A DNA stretch of 64,000 nt from Scytonema hofmannii PCC 7110. Its GTDB lineage: Bacteria > Cyanobacteriota > Cyanobacteriia > Cyanobacteriales > Nostocaceae. Shown here one piece after another: positions 17,321 through 26,529 of this stretch. How positions within the stretch are numbered: the stretch's first letter is position 1; every line of letters begins with the position of its first letter. Both the position numbers and the translations under genes were made by a program. A model generated the notes under the pieces. The model saw only the letters and a list, made by a program, of their open reading frames with translations. It searched no databases and had not been told where the DNA came from. The DNA is taken from assembly GCF_000346485.2 (NCBI RefSeq), contig NZ_KQ976354.1:10002341-10066340 (forward strand), given 5' to 3'.

Positions 17321-19309
17321 TCAAAGATGATGAATCGGTATCTCAACAACAAATTCAGTGCCTTGACCCAACTTGCTACGACAGTAAAGTTTCCCTCCAT
17401 GTTTCTCAACGATCTGGTAGCTAATTGACAGCCCTAAACCCGTACCAACACCAACAGGTTTCGTCGTAAAAAATGGATCAAATAGTCGATTTTGAACTTC
17501 TGGAGTCATACCCGAACCATTGTCAGCAATGCAAATAGCAACATAATTACCCTTAACTATCTCAGTATTTATGCGGATTTTAGGATGGAAAATTTGAGAT
17601 TCTTGCAGTAAAGAACTCTTACCACATCCGAAAGTTGTCAATGCAAGCTGTGAATTGTAAATTGCAAAATTGCTTCGACTCCATTGCTCTTCCAACGCAT
17701 CAATGGCATTTGCAAGCAAATTCATAAACACTTGGTTTAGCTGTCCGGCGTAGCAAGCAATTGGCCCAAGAGGCTCATAATTTTTAATAACTTCAATTTC
17801 AGGACGAGTTGTTGTTGCCTTGAGTCGATGTTGTAAAATCATGAGTGTACTGTCAATTCCCTCACGAATATCCACTGCTTTCATTTGGGCTTCATCATGA
17901 CGGGAAAAGCTGCGTAACGAACGGACAATTTCACGAATGCGATCGGCTCCCATTTTCATGGAAGTTAACAGCTTTGGCAAGTCCATCATCAAAAAGTCCA
18001 AATCAACAGCTTCGATTTCCTCAAGAATTTCTAGAGAGGGCTGGGGATATGTTTGCTGGTAAAGTTTCAGCAAATTTAACAAATCCTCTACGTAGCCATT
18101 GGCATGAACTATATTGCCAAAAATAAAATTGACTGGATTGTTGATTTCATGGGCGACTCCAGCAACCAGTTGTCCCAGACTGGACATTTTTTCACTTTGT
18201 ACAAGTTGAGTTTGCGTTTTTTTCAGTTCTTCTAAAGTTCTTTCAAGTTGATATGCTTGTTTTTGGGCATTGACTGCAGCTTGACGAGTGTGTCGATAAA
18301 GTTCAGCTTGGTTGACAGCGATCGCTAACTGAGCAATAACTGCTTGTAAAAGTTCTACTTCACTATCAGTCCAAGGACGCGGGTAACTGCATTGAGCGCA
18401 GGATATAACTCCAATGTCACCAGAACGTGTTTTAAACGGTAACTGTATTGTTGATTGGTATCCCAAAGATTGAACTAACTGCCGAAAATTGGAATCAGCA
18501 AAAGTTGCCACATCATCTATCCGAACGATTTCTTGGTTTAACAGCTGCTGATGAACCGAACCAATAAGAATCTCCGGGTAACAACCCAGTACTGCAGGTA
18601 AATTTGGATTTCTTGCTTCCTTGATAGCTTCCCAAATTGGTGGGTTGGTATCTGGTTTGTACCAACAGAAGGTACAACGATCAATTTGCAACAACTGCTG
18701 TATTTCTTGGATTGCTGTTTCAATAACTGTATCTAGGTCAAGAGAGTTACGGATTTGACTCGCTAACCTATTGAGTAGTTGCTCTCTCTTTGCTAGCGCT
18801 CGAAACTGTGCTGCTGATTTGCCAACACCCGTTTCAGCCCACTTGGGTTGTGAAATGTCTCTAATAGTTGTGGCTAATGCTGTTTGTTTCTTAACCACTG
18901 CCTCTTGAGTGTACTTGCCTTCGGTAATGATTTCAGAAGAGAAAATTGTGCCGCCTATTTCACCATTGCTGTCATACCAAGGGTAACCCTTCCATTTCAC
19001 CCACTCCACAGAACCATCTTCCCGGACAAAACTGTCAGTTGACGCGTTTTCGGTATAACCAGTCAAACACAGTTGATGCACTGTTTTCCATATGTCGGGA
19101 GTTTGAGGAAAAACCTCATAATGCTCGCGACCAATATAGCTTTCCTGTTGGAAACCGTAGTCTGTTAACCATCTGCGGGTGGCTGCCATGTAACGCATGT
19201 GGCGGTCAAACATGGCCACTGCTGTGGGTGTATACTCCAAAAACAGTTGGAATTCTGGACAGTTGTGCAAGTACATAAATTGGCCAGGGGGTGCTTGATG
19301 TGCTGCCAA
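17321..19309 (-). CDS. Cytoplasmic PAS-GAF sensor histidine kinase
   Basis: 662 aa, no membrane helix. PAS-like domain about residues 20-130 (PTAVAMFDRHMRYMAATRRW, GSVEWVKWKGYPW), GAF domain about 185-335 (LDTVIETAIQEIQQLL, RCTFCWY), coiled coil 340-372, HisKA with VAGVAHEINNPVNF (His387) and an HATPase with FMNLLANAIDAL, DNGSGM and TGLGLSIS. The HEINNPVNF class is frequent in cyanobacterial orphan kinases. No response regulator is adjacent. Signal unknown. Cys residues in the GAF domain are present but no bilin-type motif is convincing. Confidence 0.92.
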   Translation of the reverse strand: MAAHQAPPGQFMYLHNCPEFQLFLEYTPTAVAMFDRHMRYMAATRRWLTDYGFQQESYIGREHYEVFPQTPDIWKTVHQLCLTGYTENASTDSFVREDGSVEWVKWKGYPWYDSNGEIGGTIFSSEIITEGKYTQEAVVKKQTALATTIRDISQPKWAETGVGKSAAQFRALAKREQLLNRLASQIRNSLDLDTVIETAIQEIQQLLQIDRCTFCWYKPDTNPPIWEAIKEARNPNLPAVLGCYPEILIGSVHQQLLNQEIVRIDDVATFADSNFRQLVQSLGYQSTIQLPFKTRSGDIGVISCAQCSYPRPWTDSEVELLQAVIAQLAIAVNQAELYRHTRQAAVNAQKQAYQLERTLEELKKTQTQLVQSEKMSSLGQLVAGVAHEINNPVNFIFGNIVHANGYVEDLLNLLKLYQQTYPQPSLEILEEIEAVDLDFLMMDLPKLLTSMKMGADRIREIVRSLRSFSRHDEAQMKAVDIREGIDSTLMILQHRLKATTTRPEIEVIKNYEPLGPIACYAGQLNQVFMNLLANAIDALEEQWSRSNFAIYNSQLALTTFGCGKSSLLQESQIFHPKIRINTEIVKGNYVAICIADNGSGMTPEVQNRLFDPFFTTKPVGVGTGLGLSISYQIVEKHGGKLYCRSKLGQGTEFVVEIPIHHL

Positions 19310-19676
19310 GGTGTTAAATTATTGGGATGAAGACATTGTTAGTAATGTAACTATTGTGTAGTTACTTTCGCTTCCGAGTTTTCTCCTAATTTTAGTACTA
19401 GTTGTCAATAGAAATTATTAATAAGTGTGGTTTTCGTAAAATGGGACTCCAGTGTTTTGAAAGTATACAAAAGCAACATTTGAATTCTCATTTTAGTCAC
19501 CAGAAATATTTTGACAAAGGTTGCAATTCCTAACGAATCTTGATTTAGACGATTTTTTGTGTATGAAATCAATATCCACTTTTTGGTCTTAAATAAAACA
19601 TTAGCTTTATTTATCATGGAAAAAGTTGGACAGAATTTTTGTAAATAGGTAGATTAACTTGAGTAGGGCGAATACG
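19310..19676. other. Intergenic region, no gene seen
   Basis: AT-rich non-coding DNA between the divergent-facing ends of the histidine kinase start and the wecB terminator. It should contain the kinase promoter on the minus strand. A 70-codon minus frame here has no coding character. Confidence 0.4.
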
Positions 19677-19704
19677 GAAAAACCCAGCTTTTTTAAACTG
19701 GGTC
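19677..19704 (-). terminator. Intrinsic terminator of wecB
   Basis: ACCCAG (19682-19687) pairs with CTGGGT (19698-19703); on the minus strand the stem is followed by a run of T. It lies about 55 bases past the wecB stop codon. Confidence 0.75.
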
Positions 19705-19758
19705 TTTGCATTGAGATCATTGTACTTTATTATTTGGCACGATTGCTTAACTAAAATT

Positions 19759-20874
19759 TTACGTACTTATACCAAAGTAATCTTGCACGATTTGCAAAAT
19801 TCGCTTTGAGGCTTGCCCATCCCCAAAGGGATTAATCGCGTTTGCCATTGTTTCATAAGCAGTTAGATTGGTTAGTAATTCAACTGCATTGGCACAAATA
19901 TTCTCACTTGCAGTTCCCACCAGTTTAGCAGTACCCGCAGTCACCGCCTCTGGTCTTTCTGTGGTTTCTCTCAGCACCAGTACTGGTTTTCCCAAACTTG
20001 GTGCTTCTTCCTGCAAACCACCAGAATCAGTCAGCACAAGATGCGATCGCATAATCGCTCCCACAAGTTCGGCATAATCCAAAGGTTCTGTCAGAAAAAT
20101 TCGAGGATGATTACCCAGCCATGCTTGTAATGGTTCTCGCACCGTAGGATTGCGATGTAACGGTAATAGCAAAGCCGTATCGGGAATTTTATCCAGTATT
20201 TGCAAAAACCCTTGAGCAATATCCTGTAATGGTTCGCCCCAATTCTCACGACGGTGAACTGTTGCCAGCAAAACCCGGTACTGAGACCATTCCAATCCCG
20301 GTACACAACAAGCAGGTTCCCGTGCAGCAACACTCAACAGTGCATCAATCACCGTGTTACCAGTCAAATGAACTTCACCCAAAACACCAGAACGTTCCAG
20401 ATTTTCCACAGCTAAGGGAGTTGGAGCAAAATGCAGTTGAGTGAGTTGTGAAATCAACCGACGATTCGCTTCTTCTGGATAAGGATTGAGCAAGTCATCC
20501 GTTCGTAACCCAGCTTCCACATGACCCACAGGAATTTTTTGATAAAATGCTGCTAAAGTTGCTGCAAAAGCAGTTGTTGTGTCTCCCTGCACAATCGTTA
20601 AATCAGGCTTATTTTGTTGGAATAATTCTTCCAAACCCCTCAAGCTGCGGCAAGTTATGTCACTGAGAGTCTGCTTTGGCTGCATAATCTCCAGATCGTC
20701 ATTTGCTTTGAGGTCGAACAGCTGCATAACCTGTTCCACCATCTCGCGATGCTGTCCGGTGAGAATGACTTTAGTATCAACAGTTGACGAGCTTTGAAAA
20801 ACCTGAATCACCGGAGCTAGCTTAATTGCTTCCGGACGAGTGCCTAATATAATGTGAATCTGTTTTTTTGTCAT
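19759..20874 (-). CDS. wecB: UDP-N-acetylglucosamine 2-epimerase (non-hydrolysing)
   Basis: 371 aa, full length. It interconverts UDP-GlcNAc and UDP-ManNAc for surface polysaccharide synthesis. Family motifs: LGTRPEAIKLAPVI, GQHREMV, QGDTTTAFA, GHVEAGLRT, PYPEEANRRL, TVHRRENWG, and TDSGGLQEEAPSLGKPVLVLR with ETTERPEA. The ATG is itself the last unit of an ATGACAA heptamer array (20872-20913) and no Shine-Dalgarno is visible. Monocistronic, with its own terminator. Confidence 0.95.
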   Translation of the reverse strand: MTKKQIHIILGTRPEAIKLAPVIQVFQSSSTVDTKVILTGQHREMVEQVMQLFDLKANDDLEIMQPKQTLSDITCRSLRGLEELFQQNKPDLTIVQGDTTTAFAATLAAFYQKIPVGHVEAGLRTDDLLNPYPEEANRRLISQLTQLHFAPTPLAVENLERSGVLGEVHLTGNTVIDALLSVAAREPACCVPGLEWSQYRVLLATVHRRENWGEPLQDIAQGFLQILDKIPDTALLLPLHRNPTVREPLQAWLGNHPRIFLTEPLDYAELVGAIMRSHLVLTDSGGLQEEAPSLGKPVLVLRETTERPEAVTAGTAKLVGTASENICANAVELLTNLTAYETMANAINPFGDGQASKRILQIVQDYFGIST

Positions 20875-20913
20875 TTGTCATTTGTCATTTGTCATTTGTC
20901 ATTTGTCATTGGT
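20872..20913. repeat. Heptamer array (ATGACAA on minus strand) reaching into the wecB start codon
   Basis: About five to six copies of the 7-mer; on the coding strand each copy contains ATGA and the last ATG is the wecB start. Because 7 is not a multiple of 3, successive ATGs lie in different frames. Confidence 0.85.
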
Positions 20914-20923
20914 CAATAGTAAT

Positions 20924-20976
20924 GTAGGGTGGGCAATGCCCACCACATATCTGTTGGTGGGCATTGCCCACCCTAC
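20924..20976. repeat. Perfect 22-bp inverted repeat with 9-base loop
   Basis: Arm 20924-20945 is the exact reverse complement of 20955-20976. Arms contain GTGGGCAATGCCCAC-like sub-palindromes. Lies upstream of wecB. Probably a mobile palindromic repeat rather than a terminator, since no T-run follows on either side. Confidence 0.8.
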
Positions 20977-21149
20977 GGGTATTTCAAAAATTAAGTATAT
21001 TCATATAATTATTCTTATTAAGATGAAATCTAGTCACGCACGCCTCTATAAATAAGTTTCCATAAAACAAAACGGGCGTTCTGCCTGTTCCGCAGGAAGA
21101 AAATAAAAATAATCAGTGACCAGTGACAAATGACCAATGACAAAACATG

Positions 21150-21172
21150 AAAAAACCCGGTTGAACCGGGCA
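21150..21172 (-). terminator. Intrinsic terminator of the small membrane protein gene
   Basis: CCCGG-TTGAA-CCGGG hairpin (21156-21170, stem extended by TT/AA) with a T-run on the minus strand, about 35 bases past the stop codon at 21204. Confidence 0.7.
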
Positions 21173-21203
21173 GGTGTACTGTTGTCGAATTGAGTTGCGG
21201 TAA

Positions 21204-21581
21204 TTACATTTTGATTTCACAGGTTAACGGGCAGGAAGCATAAATGCTAGTAGCTTGGATATTCTCAGCTTCTCCATGCAGCCAACTTAACCACTGCACT
21301 TCTTTAGGATGAACGCCTTTGAAAGTGAGAACCCCAGCTGCCAACACCACAGCCATCACATTAAACATAATTAAACCGCCTGCAACAAGCAAAACTGCAC
21401 TAACAGGCATTACCGATTGCAACACAATTGACAACAGACATCCGATCGTAGCCATCAAAACAACTAGAGGAAAACCGACAACCAACAAACACACTGCCAG
21501 TGTAAAAGTCCATATCAAAAAACTTTTAACTATTAGTAAAGAATAAGTCTTTCCTAAATCAGATGTCTGAGACAAAGCCAT
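21204..21581 (-). CDS. Small multi-helix membrane protein, unknown
   Basis: 125 aa from ATG 21581, preferred over 21656 because GGAG precedes it at proper spacing and the extra 25 residues look non-coding. Three hydrophobic segments: FLIWTFTLAVCLLVVGFPLV, LMATIGCLLSIVLQSV and AVLLVAGGLIMFNVMAVVLA. It ends with EVQWLSWLHGEAENIQ and a Cys-containing tail. No family recognised. Likely plasma or thylakoid membrane. Confidence 0.6.
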   Translation of the reverse strand: MALSQTSDLGKTYSLLIVKSFLIWTFTLAVCLLVVGFPLVVLMATIGCLLSIVLQSVMPVSAVLLVAGGLIMFNVMAVVLAAGVLTFKGVHPKEVQWLSWLHGEAENIQATSIYASCPLTCEIKM

Positions 21582-22321
21582 AACTCTATTCTCCAAAATC
21601 AAGACAGAAATTTGAATTTGTGAAAATCTCGCTCTCGTTAGCAGCGGGATCAACAATTAGAAGTCCAGTATATAAAAACCAATTGGGAAAATGAGCATTT
21701 ATTTAATAAACTTTACAGTTAATCTTTCGCAATTATGGAACTCTCTTTGATTAAGCAGTTGGTGGAAAACTCCTCCATATCATCTATCTCTCGATAGAGA
21801 GGTAATTGAGTATCGATCTTTAAGGTTTATTTCAGGTCCTGTGTTTCCAATCTGCTTAATATTTCTTATTAAAATAAACAATGTTTCTCATAATTTATAG
21901 CTGGTGTTGAATGAATTATGAGTAGTGGTTTTACGGATAACACAGTTTTGAACATAAAGAGCAGAAAAATTTTTCTCATATAAGTGTAAAGTTTTCTTAA
22001 AATACAAATGTATTTAAAATTACATTAAAAACTCAATGTCATTACTGAGTATATTTGGCGTAAACTGTGTAATAAATGAGATGCAGTCCAGTTAAACAGT
22101 TTCTCAAACTAATAGAGAACATACCTAAGTTAGAAAAAATGATACAAGTTAAACAATAAAGTGAAATCGGTCAGAGAAATTGCTGTTATGCGCCATTTTT
22201 TGAACAAGTCAGCAAATAGATAGACCAAACAAGATAGTTGCATCTATCAAAAGTTAAACAAAAGTTAAACTTTTGTTATGAATTTCTAGCAAATCAATAC
22301 GCGCCTTATTTGTAAACAGAT
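21582..22321. other. Long AT-rich intergenic region between divergent genes
   Basis: 740 bases, no coding frame. It must hold promoters for the membrane protein (minus) and pilT (plus). A short palindrome CTCTCGATAGAGAG is near 21788-21801, and AAAGTTAAAC is directly repeated near 22250-22270. A long leader or small RNA is possible but I cannot define one. Confidence 0.4.
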
Positions 22322-23644
22322 ATGACAGAATCACAGCGTCCATTGAATCCCGCAGCAAATTCAACTCGTGGTGTTCCCCCATTACCACCACCACCACCTG
22401 CGATGAGTACGATGCGTCAGTCAACACAGACTTTAGAATTACCAGTAGATAGGCATCCCAACCGTACTGCGACAACAAACTCCGCCGCCTCTGCACCACC
22501 ACCGCCTACAGCTGCTCCATCGGCTCATCGTCCCGGAACACCACCACCAATGGCTACTTCCTCTCGTCCTAAAAATAATAATTCGGGACTGACTCTGGCA
22601 CAGATTATACAAGAAGCTTTCGATAAGGGGTATTCTGACATTCACTTGGGCGTGGGTGAAGTACCTCGTTTCCGAAACCGAGGAGAAATGCAGCCAACAG
22701 ATTATCCCGAAACCGATAAACCGACGTTTATGGAGTGGATGCGGGAGATCATGACTGATGCGGAAATTCATCGCTTTGAAGAACAACTTGAATTTGACGG
22801 GGCTACTCAGTACGAATTTGCTAGGGTGCGGATTAATATTTTTGACTCCCTCAAAGGCTATGCGATGGTACTGCGCCTAATTCCTTTGAAAATATTGACA
22901 ATGGAACAGTTAAGGCTACCTACTGTTTTCAAGGATATATGCCACTATCACAAAGGTTTGATTCTAGTTACAGGTCCCACAGGTTCTGGTAAGTCAACTA
23001 CAATGGCAGCAATGATTGACTATATCAATTCAGAAACGGCCAAACATATCATTACCATTGAAGACCCGATTGAATTTGTTCACAGAAGTAAAAAGTCTTT
23101 GATCAAACAACGGGAAGTGGGAATGCATACCCGAAAATTTGATAACGCATTAAAAGCAGCTTTGCGGGAAGACCCAGATTTGATTCTGGTGGGTGAAATG
23201 CGGGATAAAGAAACAGTGAACACAGCTTTGAAAGCCGCACAAACAGGTCACTTGGTTATGGGAACGCTGCACACTAATAGCGCTGTGAAAACTATTGAAC
23301 GTATTCTCAATCTCTACAATGGAGATGAACAAGATGCGATGCGGGTTGCACTTGCCGAGTCTTTAGTGGCAGTAATTGCTCAAGGTTTGTGCCGTACCAC
23401 TGATGGTAAGCGTGCTGCCTTCCACGATGTTCTCATCAATACTGATGCTGTGAAAGACTGGGTTAAAGAAGGGAAGTATGATGCAATTACAGAGTTGATG
23501 AAGCAAGCAAGTTTTGATGGCATGGTTACCATGAACCAGTCCCTGCTTAATCTTTACTCTGAAGGTCGCATTACGGAAGAAACTGCCCTAGAAATGTCAC
23601 CAACACCAAACGAAATGGCTCAATTCCTCCGTGGTAGAGTTTAA
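22322..23644 (+). CDS. pilT: Type IV pilus retraction ATPase, PilT family (PilT2-like)
   Basis: 440 aa. The first 85 residues are Pro/Ala/Ser/Thr-rich (LPPPPPAM, SAPPPPTAAPS) and likely disordered. Then the GspE/PilT core: N-domain LAQIIQEAFDKGYSDIHLGV, Walker A GPTGSGKST (residues 218-226), Asp box IITIEDPIEFVH, Walker B LREDPDLILVGEMRD and His box GHLVMGTLHTNSA. PilT hexamers depolymerise type IV pili for twitching and phototaxis. The long N-terminal tail is like the second PilT of cyanobacteria, so paralogue identity is inferred. Followed after 94 bases by the KaiB-domain gene. Confidence 0.92.
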   Translation: MTESQRPLNPAANSTRGVPPLPPPPPAMSTMRQSTQTLELPVDRHPNRTATTNSAASAPPPPTAAPSAHRPGTPPPMATSSRPKNNNSGLTLAQIIQEAFDKGYSDIHLGVGEVPRFRNRGEMQPTDYPETDKPTFMEWMREIMTDAEIHRFEEQLEFDGATQYEFARVRINIFDSLKGYAMVLRLIPLKILTMEQLRLPTVFKDICHYHKGLILVTGPTGSGKSTTMAAMIDYINSETAKHIITIEDPIEFVHRSKKSLIKQREVGMHTRKFDNALKAALREDPDLILVGEMRDKETVNTALKAAQTGHLVMGTLHTNSAVKTIERILNLYNGDEQDAMRVALAESLVAVIAQGLCRTTDGKRAAFHDVLINTDAVKDWVKEGKYDAITELMKQASFDGMVTMNQSLLNLYSEGRITEETALEMSPTPNEMAQFLRGRV

Positions 23645-23735
23645 AAAAAGGGAATAGGGAGTAGGGAATAGGGAGTAGGGATTGCTGCTGTCTTCCCCCA
23701 CTCCCCATTCCCCACTCACCACTCCCTTTTTCACA
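23645..23735. repeat. GGGAGTA / CCCACTC heptamer arrays forming an inverted pair
   Basis: Plus-strand GGGAATA/GGGAGTA units right after the pilT stop are followed by CCCCACTCC-type units, so the two halves could fold back. The 3' half overlaps the nominal start of the next frame. Confidence 0.7.
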
Positions 23736-23738
23736 CCC

Positions 23739-24497
23739 TTGACTTCAGACAAACCAACTTACCCCACCCTGTTTAAAGGTATTGCGCTGTTTACTCCGGG
23801 AGGAGATTTAATTTATTGCATCGACCCTAGCAAACAAGGTCGATGGCATTTGCATTTGTGCGCTACTTTGCAGGAAATTTTGGATTTACCAGAACCTCCG
23901 CATTTCTTAGTGCCTTGTTATACAGCGACGGTTGATCGCTGGTTAGATCCGCGCACTCAGAAAATACAAGTTTTTGCCGAAGCTTACCCAACAGTGATGC
24001 AGCATCAAGCCGTACTAAATGCTATTTTTAGTACGGGAGAACTGGCGTGGCAACCGACTCCTTGGGCAGAAGGGTTGTGCGATCGCATGGTTTTGTCAGC
24101 GTATCGTTCCACATTTCCTCAGCTTTGGGAAGATCACGACTTAGTTGTGCGCCTAGAGCTTTCCGATCCAGTCCCTTCCTACTATCAACCAGTCGTCTCC
24201 GCCGAAAAACAATCAAAGACACAAGGCTACGTCCTCCGCCTGTTTGTAGCTGGACACAGTGCAGCAACAGAGCGCATTTTGCAAAATTTACACGAACTTT
24301 TAGAACAATATCTGGGCTATCCCTACACCTTAAAAGTTATTGATGTTTTAACGAATCCAGAACAAGCAGAAGCGGATCAAGTTTCTGCAACTCCCACCCT
24401 CGTCAAAGTTTGGCCTCAGCCCATTCGCCGGATCGCTGGAGATTTGGATAATGTAGAAAAAATCTTACAAATGTTAGGCACTGTAGAAAATTTTTAG
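23739..24497 (+). CDS. KaiB-domain protein with N-terminal extension
   Basis: 252 aa if started at TTG 23739; a start at TTG 23682 would translate heptamer repeat into a Pro/Ser/Thr leader, which seems unlikely. The N-terminal 155 residues (LFKGIALFTPGGDLIYCIDP, CATLQEILDLPEPPHFLVP) are an uncharacterised domain. The C-terminal 90 residues are a thioredoxin-like KaiB domain: YVLRLFVAGHSAATERILQN, YTLKVIDVLTNPEQAE, VSATPTLVKVWPQP and RIAGDLDN. Such proteins are annotated KaiB-like but are longer than clock KaiB, and no kaiA or kaiC is nearby, so a core clock role is not implied. Confidence 0.8.
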   Translation: MTSDKPTYPTLFKGIALFTPGGDLIYCIDPSKQGRWHLHLCATLQEILDLPEPPHFLVPCYTATVDRWLDPRTQKIQVFAEAYPTVMQHQAVLNAIFSTGELAWQPTPWAEGLCDRMVLSAYRSTFPQLWEDHDLVVRLELSDPVPSYYQPVVSAEKQSKTQGYVLRLFVAGHSAATERILQNLHELLEQYLGYPYTLKVIDVLTNPEQAEADQVSATPTLVKVWPQPIRRIAGDLDNVEKILQMLGTVENF

Positions 24498-24816
24498 GTT
24501 CTAATTGGGAGGGGAAAAAGAGAATACTCCTCCTCGACCTAACAGGCAAGTTATAACCAATTGCCAATAAGAATAAATGGTGCGGAATCACGCACAAACC
24601 AGGCAAAGGTTGGATGGGTACGATCAAAAAGGAGGTCGTGAGCGAGTTGAGGTAATAATCCCTCATAACTGTTAAGAAAAAGAGTCAAACCAAGAGTAAG
24701 ATTCAAAGTGCAAGTTATAAAACTTCAGTAATTCTCAGTCAGTCACTTAGCAAGCAGCAGAGTTTAATCAATTTGTTTTCATGTGCTCGAACTTTCCACT
24801 CTCATTAATCACACAA
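24498..24816. other. Intergenic region, no gene seen
   Basis: About 320 bases between the KaiB-domain gene and the pentapeptide relic, without convincing coding frame or hairpin. Confidence 0.4.
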
Positions 24817-24921
24817 TCATTTTAAGTACTTTTGCAATCCAGCTAGGGCATAGCTGAAGTTTGCACCTTTTAAGTTAGCACCAGTAAAATCAGCGCTTCT
24901 GAAAGCGATCGCTCTGTACAT
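24817..24921 (-). pseudogene. Orphan pentapeptide-repeat fragment, 34 codons
   Basis: ATG to stop reads MYRAIAFRSADFTGANLKG then ANFSYALAGLQKYLK. The A(D/N)(L/F)xG periodicity is unmistakable and matches the N-terminal block of the gene at 13764 (ANFSH.KAGLQRR). Too short to fold as a stable quadrilateral helix; probably the remnant of a larger gene. Confidence 0.6.
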
Positions 24922-24938
24922 AAGGGTGAATCGTTTTT

Positions 24939-25550
24939 CTAAGCTTCATCATTTGTACTAGTTACCATTGCCACCAAGATTCCTAAAATTTTATCTACAG
25001 GTGGAAACAAATATATGGTAGGATCAATGGTGACTGCATTATTTGTTAGACTCAAAAAAGTCCACTGTGTTGCTGTGGTAACTACACCAAAAACTTGTTG
25101 CATATCTTTATTAAACTTATTGGCAGCCACCATTTCAGCAATACATTGAGGTAAGCCTAAAGCTAGATCTGACTTTTTGGCTTCAACTACGGTTATTACG
25201 GGTTTAACGATTGTAATACTTATCGGACTTTTTGATATTAAGAAGTCGCACACACCGTTTAAACCATTTGATTTGTCTACATTAAACGTTTCTCCTGAAA
25301 ATACGTTAATAGGGGTACTGGAAATTTCTTGCAGTTCTGTTAATATGGGACTGATGACTCGTTCGCTTTTTTCTTTTTCACTTCTCAATTCTAGAACAAC
25401 TCTTGTTGCGTTTCTTCTGAGAATTTCATTAAGTAAATTGCTGGGTTGTATTGGGGGAGCATCTGAAAATAACTGTGGTGTTTCTTGAATTAACTTTAGA
25501 TGAAATTGATTGATTACATTGGGTAAATCGTTGAAGTCTGAGTAAGCCAT
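24939..25550 (-). CDS. PD-(D/E)XK nuclease-like hypothetical protein
   Basis: 203 aa. The region ERVISPILTELQE (Glu), then LNGVCDFLISKSP (Asp) and VITVVEAKKSDLALGLPQCI (E-x-K) has the spacing of a PD-(D/E)XK active site, and LPQCIAEMVAANKF resembles the following helix. Proteins of this type are common hypotheticals in filamentous cyanobacteria. A second, more distant member is at 32771. No partner gene. Function unknown; nuclease activity is inferred. Confidence 0.7.
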   Translation of the reverse strand: MAYSDFNDLPNVINQFHLKLIQETPQLFSDAPPIQPSNLLNEILRRNATRVVLELRSEKEKSERVISPILTELQEISSTPINVFSGETFNVDKSNGLNGVCDFLISKSPISITIVKPVITVVEAKKSDLALGLPQCIAEMVAANKFNKDMQQVFGVVTTATQWTFLSLTNNAVTIDPTIYLFPPVDKILGILVAMVTSTNDEA

Positions 25551-25740
25551 AATTTTTGTTTGATTCTGAAGAGTATTTTTGGTTTACTGAACGTATATAG
25601 CATTCCTATTTCCTATTTTAATCGAACTTAGGCAAAGCCCCTTTGGACAAATATAGCGCTTTTCAATTGGGTGCAATACATAAAAAAGTTATGGAACCGC
25701 AGCCTGTAGCAGCCCGTGGCAGATAAATCTGTACTTCATT

Positions 25741-25878
25741 CTAGTAAGAATTACCGCCAGTTGCTTTTCCCCTGGCGTTGGTAGTAATGCTGCTACCGTG
25801 ACGCAGTATTAAGTTACGCGATCGCACTCTAATATTACCCTGACCGCCTGTAGTATCGGAACTGAGAGTTGCCCCATT
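25741..25878 (-). pseudogene. Filamentous haemagglutinin relic (internal beta-helix segment)
   Basis: A 45-codon segment reads NGATLSSDTTGGQGNIRV then LILRHGSSITTNARGKATGG, the repeating beta-helix of cyanobacterial FHA-like exoproteins, ending at a TAG. Directly fused upstream to an NB-ARC-like fragment. Second FHA relic in the window. Confidence 0.7.
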
Positions 25879-26001
25879 GTCTGAGCAACTGCCCGTAACC
25901 TTCGTAGCCCGATATCCATTGTCCCACTGGCTCTCGCTGCAAAATGCTTTCTGTATTATCCAGTAGCAATAAACACCGACGTGACCGCAGATATTGCATC
26001 A
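25879..26001 (-). pseudogene. NB-ARC/STAND ATPase fragment (Walker B region)
   Basis: Reads QYLRSRRCLLLLDNTESIL followed by GQWISGYEGYGQLLRQ. CLLLLDN is the Walker B strand and the GYEGYG(Q/E)LL segment is typical of NB-ARC regions of cyanobacterial WD40/TPR proteins. No P-loop remains. Confidence 0.6.
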
Positions 26002-26022
26002 GTTTGGAGATTTGTCATGTTA

Positions 26023-26412
26023 TCAAATAGCGCTAAAACGTAGTAAATCTTGGTCAATCGTAGTAAAACTGTATTCATAACCGTCAGAGCGGTGAATTAG
26101 TTTAATGTAGTGTCGATCTACAGCAATCCGATGATCGCTAATTAGCACTTCTACCCCTTTTTGAGTTGGAGTTTTAATTCTAGCTCGATAAATTCCCGCT
26201 TTAATGTGTTTCCGATCTTTCAGCAAATTGCAAATCACATAGTCACCAGCTGTCGCATGAGTATATTTCTGATTTTTGGCTACTAGCTTAACTTCTTTTT
26301 TACCAGTAATGGGATTCTTTTTAATGCTGGCTATGGCGGGAAAGCCTTTAGCATTCATTCTTTGTACTTGTCTTGTACCGTGTCCTTTGCAAGTAACGCA
26401 GAATAAACAGTT
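26023..26412 (-). pseudogene. C-terminal relic of an IscB-like/HNH RNA-guided nuclease family protein
   Basis: The frame opens after a TAG at 26413-26415 and reads LFCVTCKGHGTRQVQRMNAK, GFPA, then YTHATAGDYVICNLLKDRK and KLIHRSDGYEYSF. The CKGHGxRQVxR...GFPA segment followed by a GDYV...GIYRARI...KLxHRSDGYEY tail resembles the C-terminal part of cyanobacterial IscB-like HNH proteins. The bridge helix, RuvC and HNH catalytic parts are absent. Family assignment is from memory of the motif pattern. Its antisense strand is fused in frame to the oxidoreductase relic. Confidence 0.45.
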
Positions 26413-26529
26413 CTACGCTCTCGTCATGGTGAAGTCAATAAATCGAATGACTCCGATTTATTACGAATTGCTCCGTTTTGTGTACTTCTCGAGCGAGCGT
26501 GGTGCGAATGATGGGATCTTCCCCATAAA

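Noticed and set aside
23739-24497. Core clock kaiB gene
   Set aside because: Protein is more than twice the length of clock KaiB and kaiA/kaiC are absent.
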